Assembly (NCBI GenBank): GCA_004553495.1
Contig: SFLE01000014.1
Location: 1-42,766, forward strand
Direction: 5' to 3'
Length of the DNA: 42,766 nt
From: Clostridiales bacterium
Lineage (GTDB): Bacteria; Bacillota; Clostridia; Oscillospirales; Oscillospiraceae
Part shown: positions 23,785 through 32,049 of the stretch, one piece after another
How the letters are laid out: each line of letters opens with the position of its first letter
How positions within the stretch are numbered: position 1 is the first letter of the stretch
Program-made: the position numbers and the translations under genes
Notes under the pieces: model-generated
What the model was told of the DNA's origin: nothing
The model's input: the letters and a program-made list of their open reading frames with translations, nothing else
The model's database searches: none

Positions 23785-25428
23785 ATGAAAGACTCTATCA
23801 GAGATAAAATATTCAACTATATGTTTGACACGCTGTGCAGAAGCAGGCGCGATGACCTCTACAGAGCAGTCAACGCCATGCAGAGCGGCGAAAAAAGAGG
23901 CAAAAAGACCTTTGCTTTGAATAAATGGTTTAAGCAAATGACCGGAGAAACGGCACAGCTCACGCCGCAGCAGCTTGATGATGTAAAGTCCACATGGAAT
24001 GATATATGGGACACGGGTCTTGTGGATCCGCTTTGGGTGCAGGTATACAGCGATAAAACCGGTATCTACAGTCCCGAGTATGTCGGCAGCGATGTACACT
24101 ACTATAATGTCGAGTGGAGCAGGATAGATTACGATTATCTGCGTGCCTTTTTGGACAAAAACTATATGGATGTGCTGCTGCCTTGCGTAAAGCATCCGGC
24201 CACATTGATACGCAAGATTCACGGTCTGTATCTTGACGCCGATTTTTCTCCGATAACCAAGCAGGAGGCTGTCGAGAAACTTCATGATAATCTCGACCCG
24301 GGTGTTGTCGTAAAGATAAGCCGCGCAAGCAGCGGTGGAAAAGGTGTACGCTTTTTTGGTACTGGCAGCTCGAGAGACGATATTTCACAAGCTCTCGATG
24401 CAGATCCCGACATAGCTGTGCAGCTCGTTATGAAGCAGCATCCCGAGATGGCAAAGATGAACGCCTCGTCCGTCAACACCATCCGCATCATATGCATAAT
24501 GCTCGACGGTGAATCCATTCCCCTGTCCGCCGTTGTGAGGATAGGAAACAGCGGCAGCCGTGTTGATAATTTCAGCAGCGGCGGCGTTGGTTGCGGTGTC
24601 AGACCTGACGGGCATCTCAACGACTGCGGCTACACTCAGAAGGGCGAAAAATATGATGTTCACCCTAACGGCTTTGTTTTCAGCGAGGGCTTCGTGCCCA
24701 ATTTCGACAAGGCTATTGAGGCGGTCAAGCGCTGCCATATGCGTGTTCCGATGTTCGGAGTCGCCTCGTGGGATATTGCGATAGATGAATCCGGTGAGCC
24801 GGTGCTTATCGAATATAATGTCGGCGGAGCGGGTATAGACATACATCAGTATAATAACGGTCCTCTTTACGGCAAATACAGAAATCGCATAATCTCCGAG
24901 GCGTTTAAAAATTATGCCGAGAGGAGTGGTACTCTCGACTTTAACTACTCTATCGCGCACGGTTCCGTAACTCTTTCAAGCGGCAGCAAGACCGTTTCTC
25001 ACCTGGTCATTCCCTCCTTGATAGACAGTAAGCCCGTTCGCACGATAGCGGATAGCGCATATAAAGACAGTGAGAATTTGACCGAGCTTGTCGTAGATGC
25101 CGAGCTTGAAGAGATAGGCTATCTCGCCTTTTATCATTGCAAAAATCTAAAGCGCATTGAGTTCCACGCACCCGTAAAGGTCATATCGCGTTCTGCGTTC
25201 AACAGATGCACAGCCCTTGAAAGTCTTGTTCTGCCGGAGGGCTGCGAAAAGATATGTACATATGCTTTCCGTACCTGCAAGATCCTCCGCCAAATAACGA
25301 TACCCGAGTCTGTCAGCGTAATCGAGCCTGATGCGTTTCTCGAGTCACCCAATGTTGTTATACACTGCAAAAAAGGAAGCGCAGCAGAAAGCTACGCTAT
25401 CGCAAACAAGCTTAAATATAAAACCTGA
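23785..25428 (+). CDS. ATP-grasp protein (sugar-transfer type) fused to BspA-like leucine-rich repeats
   Basis: 547 aa without signal peptide or membrane segment. Residues about 90-375 match the sugar-transfer-associated ATP-grasp family: VVVKISRASSGGKGV near 174 (nucleotide-binding lysine and glycine-rich loop), NASSVNTIRI, and the metal-binding end WDIAIDESG...LIEYNVGG (329-348). Residues about 395-535 are LRR_5 (BspA/TpLRR) repeats: ADSAYKDSENLTELV, EIGYLAFYHCKNLKRIEF, SRSAFNRCTALESLVLPEG. ATP-grasp enzymes join an acid to an amine or alcohol via an acyl phosphate; the LRR part probably binds a partner or substrate. Standing alone with its own promoter and terminator; GGAGG precedes ATG 23785. 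The substrate is unknown. Confidence 0.85.
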   Translation: MKDSIRDKIFNYMFDTLCRSRRDDLYRAVNAMQSGEKRGKKTFALNKWFKQMTGETAQLTPQQLDDVKSTWNDIWDTGLVDPLWVQVYSDKTGIYSPEYVGSDVHYYNVEWSRIDYDYLRAFLDKNYMDVLLPCVKHPATLIRKIHGLYLDADFSPITKQEAVEKLHDNLDPGVVVKISRASSGGKGVRFFGTGSSRDDISQALDADPDIAVQLVMKQHPEMAKMNASSVNTIRIICIMLDGESIPLSAVVRIGNSGSRVDNFSSGGVGCGVRPDGHLNDCGYTQKGEKYDVHPNGFVFSEGFVPNFDKAIEAVKRCHMRVPMFGVASWDIAIDESGEPVLIEYNVGGAGIDIHQYNNGPLYGKYRNRIISEAFKNYAERSGTLDFNYSIAHGSVTLSSGSKTVSHLVIPSLIDSKPVRTIADSAYKDSENLTELVVDAELEEIGYLAFYHCKNLKRIEFHAPVKVISRSAFNRCTALESLVLPEGCEKICTYAFRTCKILRQITIPESVSVIEPDAFLESPNVVIHCKKGSAAESYAIANKLKYKT

Positions 25429-25439
25429 TAATTATAAAA

Positions 25440-25470
25440 ATGCTGCCGTCAAACGACGGCAGCATTTTTA
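25440..25470. terminator. Bidirectional terminator
   Basis: ATGCTGCCGTC at 25440-25450 with GACGGCAGCAT at 25455-25465, AAAC loop. TTTTT runs on the plus side and an A-run on the other, so it serves both the ATP-grasp gene and xerD. Confidence 0.92.
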
Positions 25471-25474
25471 TATG

Positions 25475-26374
25475 TTACGCATTGTGAGCTCTGGGATGCG
25501 CTTTGTTGTAGACATCCTTGAGCTGTTTTTTTACAAGCTGGGAGTATATCTGGGTTGAAGATATATCGGCGTGACCGAGCATCTCCTGTATTGAGTGCAG
25601 ATCGGCGCCGTTTTCAAGCAGATGTGCGGCAAACGAGTGTCGCAGCGTGTGCGGTGTTATGGTCTTTTCAATATGCGCCTTCTGCTGGTAGGACTTTATT
25701 ATCTTCCAAAAGCCCTGACGCGACATTCTCTCGCCGCTGACATTGACAAACAGCGCCTGTTCGCCGGGCAGCGCTATCATTTGCGGGCGCACAAACTCTA
25801 TGTACTCCGTAAGCGCTTTAATTGCGGTAGAATACAGCGGTATAAGGCGTTCCTTATCCTTACTGACGCACCTTACAACGCCCGCAGATGTATTTACATC
25901 GCTGAGGTTGAGCGCTATAAGCTCGCTTACTCTTATGCCCGTTGCGTACAGAAGCTCAAGCATCGCTCTGTCTCTATAGCCCTTGGCATCCGTGCACGAG
26001 GGCTGCTCCAAAAGCAGCTCAACCTCTTTGCTCGTGAGTATCTGAGGGAGCTTATGCGTTGTCTTATCAGGCGTGAGCTTACCGGTCGGGTTTTCTGCCA
26101 CAATTCCGTTATCAACAAGAACACCGTAAAGGCACTTTATCGATGCTATCGCCCTGGAGACGGTTGCAACAGACTTGCCGTTGCCCTTGAGCCATTCGAT
26201 ATATTCGTGAAGCTCATCTTCCGTTGCGCTGTCTATGGTAACATCGGTGTGAACATCCAGATAATCACCAAGCTGGCGGACATCGCGCATATATGAGCTG
26301 AGGGTATTCTGCGAACTCTTCTTAACTTCTACAAGGTATTTGTTGAAAACATCAAGGCATTCCGAGTTTTGCAT
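25475..26374 (-). CDS. xerD: Tyrosine recombinase XerD
   Basis: 299 aa, the normal XerD size. The N-terminal core-binding domain has SSQNTLSSYMRDVRQLGDYL. Catalytic residues: Arg in TGIRVSELIAL, Lys in VSKDKERLIP, HxxR in PHTLRHSFAAH, His in MLGHADIS and Tyr in STQIYSQL. With XerC it resolves chromosome dimers at dif. The ribosome binding site AAAGGAGG precedes ATG 26374. It follows a small membrane-protein gene by 35 bp. The XerC-like partner lies 16 kb away at 8658-9662, and possible Xer half-sites lie at 27083-27221. Confidence 0.93.
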   Translation of the reverse strand: MQNSECLDVFNKYLVEVKKSSQNTLSSYMRDVRQLGDYLDVHTDVTIDSATEDELHEYIEWLKGNGKSVATVSRAIASIKCLYGVLVDNGIVAENPTGKLTPDKTTHKLPQILTSKEVELLLEQPSCTDAKGYRDRAMLELLYATGIRVSELIALNLSDVNTSAGVVRCVSKDKERLIPLYSTAIKALTEYIEFVRPQMIALPGEQALFVNVSGERMSRQGFWKIIKSYQQKAHIEKTITPHTLRHSFAAHLLENGADLHSIQEMLGHADISSTQIYSQLVKKQLKDVYNKAHPRAHNA

Positions 26375-26409
26375 TCAGTACCCTCCTTTCTAAAAAGTCT
26401 ACAAAATAT

Positions 26410-26940
26410 CTACAGGCAAAAGAACCACGACGCAACAAAGGCAGCTCCGAGCAAGATAGTAGCTACAGAAAAAACTCTGATGCCGCTTTTTAAGCTTCGG
26501 TCGTTTTTCATCAAAATCTTAAGACGCGCAGAAACAGCCAGTGCAGTATATGACACATACGCAAATGACAGCGCACCGGCAAAGCAAAACGCAGCAAATT
26601 TCAGGAACTCTGCCGATAACAGTGCTGCCTGTGAATAAAAGTGCGACATAAAGCACATTGCAGCTCCCCCGAAGATACAGAGCGCAGCTACAGCCACAGG
26701 CGCATACGGTGTTATTGCGGTCGCAGCCATCGCCGCGAGCAGGACTACACTGGCAAAAAACGCAAGCGTGCAGACATTAGTCCCGAGCTTGCTTGCGATA
26801 GACATAACGCCATCGTTAAGCGGATTGAAAACGAGGACACAAGCAAGTGCCCCAGAAGCAAAACAAGCACATACGAGCGCCAATTGCGCATCAAAAACCC
26901 CTTGTTTTTTTAAAAAATTATTAGCTTTTTGTTTATCCAT
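26410..26940 (-). CDS. Uncharacterised multi-pass membrane protein
   Basis: 176 aa with about five hydrophobic segments (roughly residues 20-40, 55-77, 80-98, 107-135 and 155-175) and a short basic N-terminus (MDKQKANNFLKKQG). I do not recognise the family. In B. subtilis the membrane protein SpoIIM is encoded near xerD (ripX), so a distant or functional analogue is conceivable, but no SpoIIM motif is evident. A sigma-A-like promoter lies about 70 bp upstream, and xerD probably shares its transcript. Confidence 0.75.
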   Translation of the reverse strand: MDKQKANNFLKKQGVFDAQLALVCACFASGALACVLVFNPLNDGVMSIASKLGTNVCTLAFFASVVLLAAMAATAITPYAPVAVAALCIFGGAAMCFMSHFYSQAALLSAEFLKFAAFCFAGALSFAYVSYTALAVSARLKILMKNDRSLKSGIRVFSVATILLGAAFVASWFFCL

Positions 26941-27008
26941 AAGTCTCCTATATCACCTATGCCGGACAGAGAATAACTCACGGATTTACATAATTTCTGC
27001 GTAAGGAC

Positions 27009-27037
27009 AATATAATACAATTTTTAAATGTAATCAA
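27009..27037 (-). promoter_or_regulatory. Promoter of the membrane protein-xerD unit
   Basis: On the minus strand, TTGATT (27037-27032), a 17-nt spacer and TATATT (27014-27009). Confidence 0.55.
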
Positions 27038-27069
27038 GACTTTTTGAAAAAATACATCAATTTTGTTGA

Positions 27070-27221
27070 TTATGTCAATATATTATGTTAACTGTATTAT
27101 GTAAACCGCGATACTGTCTTGCTTGGTAAGCACTGCCTTCTCTTGTTTTAAACGCAATATTTTGGCGTCACGCATTGTAATCTTCACTATATATAGGTTA
27201 TCACTTAATATTATGTAAACT
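27070..27221. repeat. Repeated TTATGT(A/T)AAC elements, possible Xer/dif half-sites
   Basis: In the gene-free stretch 26941-27247, TTATGTTAACT (27083-27093), TTATGTAAACC (27097-27107) and TTATGTAAACT (27211-27221) recur. A weaker TTATGTCAA lies at 27070-27078, and the complement of TTATGTAAATC at 26983-26993. The motif equals the XerD-side arm of B. subtilis dif as I recall it, and 27077-27093 matches its central and right part nearly throughout. The XerC-side arm is not convincing. Apart from this and the promoter, I see nothing else here. Confidence 0.4.
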
Positions 27222-27247
27222 CACAAGCGCGTATACAGTAAGTAATT

Positions 27248-27661
27248 TCATCTTTTGATTTTGCTGCCTTTGCGAAACTTTTTGTTACTTTTGCATAAAT
27301 TGACCATACCTCCTATCGCACCGCAGGCAAGAGAAATGATAATTATTTCAAATATTTTTAGCCAATCCACCTCTGTAGGATAAGCCACAAGCGGAACTGC
27401 AACCAGTATCGCCGCATATGCGGCTCCGGTCAGCGCACCGTTAAGTAGCCGTTTTTGTGCTCTCCCGATATTTGCAAATGCGCCCCCTATTGCCGCACTT
27501 AGCGCAATTGCCGCGCTTATTATGATATTGGCATTTTCCTGCGAGCACTTTCCGTTTTTAACAAGCAGTGCATATATTCCGCACAGAATTGCCGACAGTA
27601 TAAGCGCTGCTATTATCCCTGTTGTTACTCTTCCCTTTCCGCTGCTTTTGTTTGAAGACAT
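27248..27661 (-). CDS. TIGR04086-family membrane protein (YrzE-like)
   Basis: 137 aa with four predicted membrane segments (about 13-35, 44-64, 72-93 and 102-122) and a basic C-terminus (KSNKKFRKGSKIKR). It fits the TIGR04086 family, which is commonly encoded beside yajC in Firmicutes; function unknown. It lies downstream of yajC here, separated by a strong hairpin, so expression may be reduced or driven separately. A purine-rich GGGGG that belongs to that hairpin is the only ribosome-binding-like sequence before ATG 27661. Confidence 0.75.
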   Translation of the reverse strand: MSSNKSSGKGRVTTGIIAALILSAILCGIYALLVKNGKCSQENANIIISAAIALSAAIGGAFANIGRAQKRLLNGALTGAAYAAILVAVPLVAYPTEVDWLKIFEIIIISLACGAIGGMVNLCKSNKKFRKGSKIKR

Positions 27662-27668
27662 AATAATA

Positions 27669-27708
27669 CCCCCGACTAATGATGTTTGTACATCCTATTA
27701 GTCGGGGG
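27669..27708 (-). terminator. Strong hairpin between yajC and the TIGR04086-like gene
   Basis: CCCCCGACTAAT at 27669-27680 and ATTAGTCGGGGG at 27697-27708 pair perfectly, and the loop contains a second stem GATGT/ACATC. On the minus strand TATTATT follows, directly before the next start codon. Confidence 0.7.
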
Positions 27709-27728
27709 ATATTTTAATGCAGGTAAAA

Positions 27729-28055
27729 TTACTTTTTCTCTTTTTCCTTTGCCTCAGCAGTCTCTGCTCTCACATTGGTGCCAATTGCCCACTTTTTGAG
27801 CTGAACGCGGACCTTGTCTTCACCGGTTTCGATAGTAATATCATCCTCGGTGACATGGACGATCGTGCCCATAATGCCGCCTATGGTAACTACCTCATCA
27901 CCAACGCTGAGCGCATTGCGCATAGCTTCAATTTTCTTCTGCTTTTTCTTCTCGGGTCTTATCATGAAGAACCACATCAGGACAAAGAATACGAGAAGAA
28001 GAATGATCATAGAGGTGGAACTGCCGCCACCCGTCGCTGCTGCTGCTAAAAACAT
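27729..28055 (-). CDS. yajC: Preprotein translocase accessory subunit YajC
   Basis: A 108-aa small membrane protein associated with SecDF-YidC. An N-terminal Ala/Gly/Ser-rich leader (MFLAAAATGGGSSTS) precedes one membrane segment (MIILLLVFFVLMWFFMIRP). Then come KKQKKIEAMRNALSVGDEVVTIGGI and an acidic/basic tail (AEAKEKEKK). The RPxKKxQKK boundary is typical of YajC. ATG 28055 has AAGGAG eight bases upstream. It lies in the usual queA-tgt-yajC order, 84 bp after tgt. Confidence 0.95.
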   Translation of the reverse strand: MFLAAAATGGGSSTSMIILLLVFFVLMWFFMIRPEKKKQKKIEAMRNALSVGDEVVTIGGIMGTIVHVTEDDITIETGEDKVRVQLKKWAIGTNVRAETAEAKEKEKK

Positions 28056-28139
28056 AGTGTGCTCCTTATCATTAATGAATTTATTGTTTAACAATACCTT
28101 AGCTCATTATACATAAATGTATTGTTGATTTCAAGTGTT

Positions 28140-29270
28140 TTATATGCGCGTATCCAACAACACCGAATACTTTTGTCTGAATTTCTCAAACTCTCCCGCA
28201 TCAAGGCTGTCCCTTATGCGCTCCATGAGCTTATTGTAGAAATACAGGTTGTGCATTACTGCAAACCGCATGGCAAGCATCTCGTTTGCCTTGAACAAGT
28301 GCCTTACATATGCTTTTGAGTATCGTCTGCAAACCGGACAGTCACATTCCGGATCTATCGGAAGCTCATCGCGGAAGTACTTTTCATTTTTGATGTTGAT
28401 AATTCCGTTCCATGTGAACAGATGCCCATGCCGTCCGTTTCGCGCCGGCATTACGCAGTCGAAGAAGTCAACACCTCTGGCAACGCTCTCAATGATATTG
28501 CCCGGAGTTCCGACTCCCATCAAATAGCGCGGCTTGTCCTTTGGCATGTATTCCTCGACCGCTGCAATGGTGTCGTACATCTCCTGATGGCTCTCCCCTA
28601 CCGCAAGTCCGCCTATGGCATAGCCCGGCAGATCGAGCTCGGCTATTTTTTTCATATGCTCTGTGCGAATGTCGACAAAGGTTGCACCCTGATTTATCCC
28701 AAACAGCATCTGACCGGGGTTTACAGCATTGTCCATGCTGTTATACTGACTAAGCGCTTCCTTACATCTAACGAGCCACCTGTATGTGCGCGCACACGAT
28801 TTTTCTACATATTCCTTCGGCGACGGTATCTTTATACACTCGTCAAACGCCATTGCGATGTCAGAACCCAAATTCGCCTGAATGCGCATACTCTCCTCAG
28901 GTCCCATAAATATATGTCTGCCGTCAATATGCGAATTGAATTTTACGCCTTCCTCGCTTATCTTTCGCAGGCTTGCGAGCGAAAATATCTGAAATCCTCC
29001 GCTGTCGGTGAGTATGGGGCCGTCCCAAGTCATAAACTTATGCAGTCCGCCCATGTCTCTGACAAGCTCATCGCCCGGTCTTAGATGGAGGTGATATGTA
29101 TTAGAAAGCTCTACCTGACAGCCGATCTCTTTTAAATCGGCAGCCGAAAGAGCTCCCTTTATAGCCGCGGCTGTGCCAACATTCATAAAAACCGGTGTCT
29201 GCACGGTACCGTGCGGGGTTTCAAGCTCTCCTCTTCTCGCCTTATTCTCCTGCTTCTTTAATTTGTACAT
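28140..29270 (-). CDS. tgt: tRNA-guanine transglycosylase (queuine insertion)
   Basis: A 376-aa TIM-barrel enzyme that replaces guanine-34 of Asp, Asn, His and Tyr tRNAs with preQ1. Motifs: LTDSGGFQIFSL (general-base aspartate), GGLAVGES, the nucleophile in YLMGVGTPGN...GVDFFDCVMPARNGRHG, and the zinc site CDCPVCRRYSKAYVRHL (three Cys plus a later His). Located 10 bp downstream of queA, which acts next on the same base. Start ATG 29270 with GGGGAT nearby. Confidence 0.97.
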   Translation of the reverse strand: MYKLKKQENKARRGELETPHGTVQTPVFMNVGTAAAIKGALSAADLKEIGCQVELSNTYHLHLRPGDELVRDMGGLHKFMTWDGPILTDSGGFQIFSLASLRKISEEGVKFNSHIDGRHIFMGPEESMRIQANLGSDIAMAFDECIKIPSPKEYVEKSCARTYRWLVRCKEALSQYNSMDNAVNPGQMLFGINQGATFVDIRTEHMKKIAELDLPGYAIGGLAVGESHQEMYDTIAAVEEYMPKDKPRYLMGVGTPGNIIESVARGVDFFDCVMPARNGRHGHLFTWNGIINIKNEKYFRDELPIDPECDCPVCRRYSKAYVRHLFKANEMLAMRFAVMHNLYFYNKLMERIRDSLDAGEFEKFRQKYSVLLDTRI

Positions 29271-29280
29271 CTGTTATCCC

Positions 29281-30303
29281 CTACTCTATAAACATCGCAT
29301 CGCCGAATGAGAAAAATCTGTACTCCTCTTCGATCGCTACTTTGTAGGCGTGCAGTACATTTTCTCTTCCGGCAAGTGCGGAAACAAGCATTATTAGTGT
29401 GCTCTCCGGCAGATGGAAATTAGTTATCAGCGCATCTATGCACTTAAACTCGTACCCCGGATAGATAAAAATATTCGTCCAGCCGGAAGTCTCCTCGATC
29501 TCGCCGTTTTGCTTTGCAAAGCTTTCAAGCGTCCGGCATGAGGTCGTTCCGACCGCAATGACCCTTCCTCCGGCTCGTTTGGTTCTCGTTATGGTCTCCG
29601 CGGTTTCAGCCGACACCATGCAGAACTCCGAATGCATTTCGTGATCTTCTATCTTATCCGCTTTGACAGGTCTGAATGTTCCGAGACCGACATGGAGCGT
29701 TACATAGCAGATGCTAACACCCATATCTTCTATCTCTTTCAGCAGCTCTTTCGTGAAATGAAGTCCGGCTGTGGGTGCCGCAGCACTTCCGAGCTCACGG
29801 GAGTAAACCGTTTGATACCGCTCGGAGTCCTGAAGCTCCTCCTTTATATAAGGCGGGAGCGGCATTTTGCCAAGTCTCTCAAGCTTTTCGAGAAACACGC
29901 CCTCGTAGTGGAATTTAACAATGCGATTACCTCCCTCGGCAACCTCCATAACGGTTGCGGTAAGCTCACCGTCGCCGAAAAAGAGCTCTGTGCCGGGTTT
30001 TGTTTTTCTGCCGGGTCTGCTGAGGCACTCCCAGCATCCGTCACCGAGATCGCGCAGCAAAACAAGCTCGACTGTGCCGCCGGTGCTGCGTGAACCGATA
30101 AGCCGCGCCGGAAGCACGCGCGAATCGTTGAGCACAAGGCAGTCGCCCTTTTTCAGATATTTCACAATATCATGAAAATGACCATGCTCGATCTCACCGG
30201 TGGCTTTGTCAAGGTGAAGGAGCCTTGAAGAATCGCGCTTTTCAAGCGGGGTCTGCGCAATGAGTCTCTCAGGCAGATAAAAATCAAAATCCGATTTATT
30301 CAT
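29281..30303 (-). CDS. queA: tRNA preQ1(34) S-adenosylmethionine ribosyltransferase-isomerase
   Basis: 340 aa. Adds the ribosyl part of SAM to preQ1-modified tRNA to give epoxyqueuosine. Motifs: FDFYLPERLIAQTP at the N-terminus, DCLVLNDSRVLPARL, AAPTAGLHFT, VTLHVGLGTF and VGTTSCRTLES. I chose ATG 30303 (MNKSDFDF), with GGAG upstream; a 14-residue longer frame is less like the family. A strong sigma-A promoter lies 50-80 bp upstream and opens the queA-tgt-yajC unit. Confidence 0.97.
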   Translation of the reverse strand: MNKSDFDFYLPERLIAQTPLEKRDSSRLLHLDKATGEIEHGHFHDIVKYLKKGDCLVLNDSRVLPARLIGSRSTGGTVELVLLRDLGDGCWECLSRPGRKTKPGTELFFGDGELTATVMEVAEGGNRIVKFHYEGVFLEKLERLGKMPLPPYIKEELQDSERYQTVYSRELGSAAAPTAGLHFTKELLKEIEDMGVSICYVTLHVGLGTFRPVKADKIEDHEMHSEFCMVSAETAETITRTKRAGGRVIAVGTTSCRTLESFAKQNGEIEETSGWTNIFIYPGYEFKCIDALITNFHLPESTLIMLVSALAGRENVLHAYKVAIEEEYRFFSFGDAMFIE

Positions 30304-30356
30304 TTTGCTTTTGCTCCGTAAGTAAAAATGCCAATGTGTACGCACATTGTCCGTAC

Positions 30357-30385
30357 ATTATAATATAAATGCCGCTTAAATTCAA
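30357..30385 (-). promoter_or_regulatory. Sigma-A promoter of queA-tgt-yajC
   Basis: On the minus strand, TTGAAT (30385-30380), a 17-nt spacer and a perfect TATAAT (30362-30357). Confidence 0.8.
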
Positions 30386-30450
30386 TATTTATGTCATACA
30401 AAGGTAAGCGTTCACATATTTATATTCAAGCACTGTATTGGAGGGATATT

Positions 30451-31347
30451 ATGTTCAAAACTCCTGTATTCAAAGGATCCTGCACCGCGATCGTCACTCC
30501 TTTTTCCGATAGCGGAATTGACTATGAGCGCACGAAAGAGCTTATCGACTATCAATATGACAACGGAACGGCAGCAATAGTAGTTTGCGGAACCACCGGC
30601 GAAAACGCCACGATGAGCCGGTATGAGCACGAGGAGCTCATAGAATTTGTATGCCGGTACAACGATCACCGCATGAAAATTATCGCGGGCATAGGCAGCA
30701 ATGATTCCGCAAAGGCGCTGAATTTTGCCAAATGCGCACTCAGATGCGATGCCGACGGCGTGCTTATGGTGACTCCGTACTACAACAAAGCAACTCAGGA
30801 TGGGCTGGTTAAGCATTTTACATATGTCGCGGATCGGATAGATCTACCGATGATAGTATACAATGTCCCGTCAAGAACAAGCGTCGGGATAAAGCTTGAA
30901 ACCTACAAGCAGCTTGCACAGCATCCGAACATAAACGGAATCAAGGAGGCATCCGGAGATTTCAGCCTATTTGCCGCAACGAGAGCAGAGTGCGGAAATG
31001 ATCTATATGTCTGGAGCGGAAACGACGACAACACCGTACCGATGATGGCGCTCGGCGCTCTCGGTGTCATTTCCGTTGCCTCGAATGTCGTACCCGCCGC
31101 CGTAGCAAAGCTCTGCGCTTTGTGCCTTGACGGTGATTTTGATCAGGCGCAGCAGCTGTATTTTAAGTATTCAAGACTGTTTTCTGACCTCTTTATCGAG
31201 ACTAACCCCATACCGGTTAAGGCCGCTATGGAGCTCATAGGTATGGGATGCGGAAGGCTCAGGCTGCCATTGACCGACATTTCTCCGGAGCATCTTGAAA
31301 AACTGAAATGCTCCATGAGAGAGTGCGGAATAGGTATAAAGGCTTAA
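30451..31347 (+). CDS. dapA: 4-hydroxy-tetrahydrodipicolinate synthase
   Basis: A 298-aa Schiff-base aldolase that condenses pyruvate with aspartate semialdehyde, the first committed step toward diaminopimelate, lysine and, in spores, dipicolinate. Motifs: VVCGTTGENATMS (pyruvate carboxylate loop), VTPYYNKATQDG, MIVYNVPSRTSVG (catalytic tyrosine) and NINGIKEASGD (Schiff-base lysine). ATG 30451 has GGAGGG before it. Terminator follows. No lysine riboswitch-like structure is evident in the short leader. Confidence 0.96.
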   Translation: MFKTPVFKGSCTAIVTPFSDSGIDYERTKELIDYQYDNGTAAIVVCGTTGENATMSRYEHEELIEFVCRYNDHRMKIIAGIGSNDSAKALNFAKCALRCDADGVLMVTPYYNKATQDGLVKHFTYVADRIDLPMIVYNVPSRTSVGIKLETYKQLAQHPNINGIKEASGDFSLFAATRAECGNDLYVWSGNDDNTVPMMALGALGVISVASNVVPAAVAKLCALCLDGDFDQAQQLYFKYSRLFSDLFIETNPIPVKAAMELIGMGCGRLRLPLTDISPEHLEKLKCSMRECGIGIKA

Positions 31348-31355
31348 AAATATGT

Positions 31356-31383
31356 TGAAGGCATTGGTTGTCCAATGCCTTCA
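31356..31383. terminator. Terminator between dapA and the UPF0340 gene
   Basis: TGAAGGCATTGG at 31356-31367 pairs perfectly with CCAATGCCTTCA at 31372-31383, TTGT loop. The flanks are AT-rich on both sides without a long T-run. Confidence 0.75.
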
Positions 31384-31390
31384 ATAATTG

Positions 31391-31933
31391 TTATTCGGGA
31401 TAATGCGCTCTTACACCGCCTATAAGCTTTGGTCTTGTGTATGCCGCATTTACGAGCGCACTGCCGATCTGCTTGACCGACAGTCTGAGCGGTACCGCAA
31501 CATCTTTAAGGTGCATTCCTATGAGAGTGCAGCCGATGTCAAGCCCAGCATTGGCTCTTACATGCTCCACCATCACAGGGTCGGGCATAAGATCATATAC
31601 AGCCGTAGCAAACGAGCCGCCGGCTTTCGGCATCGGGCGAACGCATACCTCGTCAAGCATATACTTATCGGCAGCCTCACGGCTCACAACGAGGGCTCTG
31701 TTGAGATGCTCGCAGCACTGCGCCGCAAGGTATATCCCCTTTTCATCAAGCACCTGCAGGATCGTCTGCGCAACTGCGGCACCGGTCTCCGGCGAGGAGC
31801 CCTTGCCTATGTGCTCACCTAAAATTTCGCTCGAAGAGCAGCCGACTACAAGCATCGAGCCCTTTTTAAGCCCCGCTCTATCAACAAGCTCTTCAACAGC
31901 TTTTTTGGTTTCTGCCTTTATCTGTTCGTACAT
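31391..31933 (-). CDS. UPF0340/TIGR01440 family protein (YwlG-like)
   Basis: A 180-aa soluble protein of a conserved Firmicutes family without assigned function. Recognisable segments are KKGSMLVVGCSSSEILGEHIGK, AAQCCEHLNRALVV, the central RPMPKAGGSFATAVYD, and GLDIGCTLIGMHLKDVAVPLR near the end. The conserved Cys/His/Ser residues hint at a catalytic site. GGAGATGAT precedes ATG 31933. It is transcribed divergently from the DUF3048 lipoprotein. Confidence 0.9.
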   Translation of the reverse strand: MYEQIKAETKKAVEELVDRAGLKKGSMLVVGCSSSEILGEHIGKGSSPETGAAVAQTILQVLDEKGIYLAAQCCEHLNRALVVSREAADKYMLDEVCVRPMPKAGGSFATAVYDLMPDPVMVEHVRANAGLDIGCTLIGMHLKDVAVPLRLSVKQIGSALVNAAYTRPKLIGGVRAHYPE

Positions 31934-31976
31934 TAAAAATCATCTCCTGTGCAGATACTACCACATTTCTATGAGT

Positions 31977-32005
31977 TTGACAATAAGGCTGTTAAAGAGT
32001 ATAAT
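31977..32005 (+). promoter_or_regulatory. Consensus sigma-A promoter of the DUF3048 lipoprotein gene
   Basis: TTGACA at 31977-31982 and TATAAT at 32000-32005 with a 17-nt spacer. Both boxes and the spacing are perfect, implying strong constitutive expression. Confidence 0.92.
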
Positions 32006-32049
32006 GAATCTACGCAAAAGCAAATCTACAATATGTGAGGTGTTTCAAT

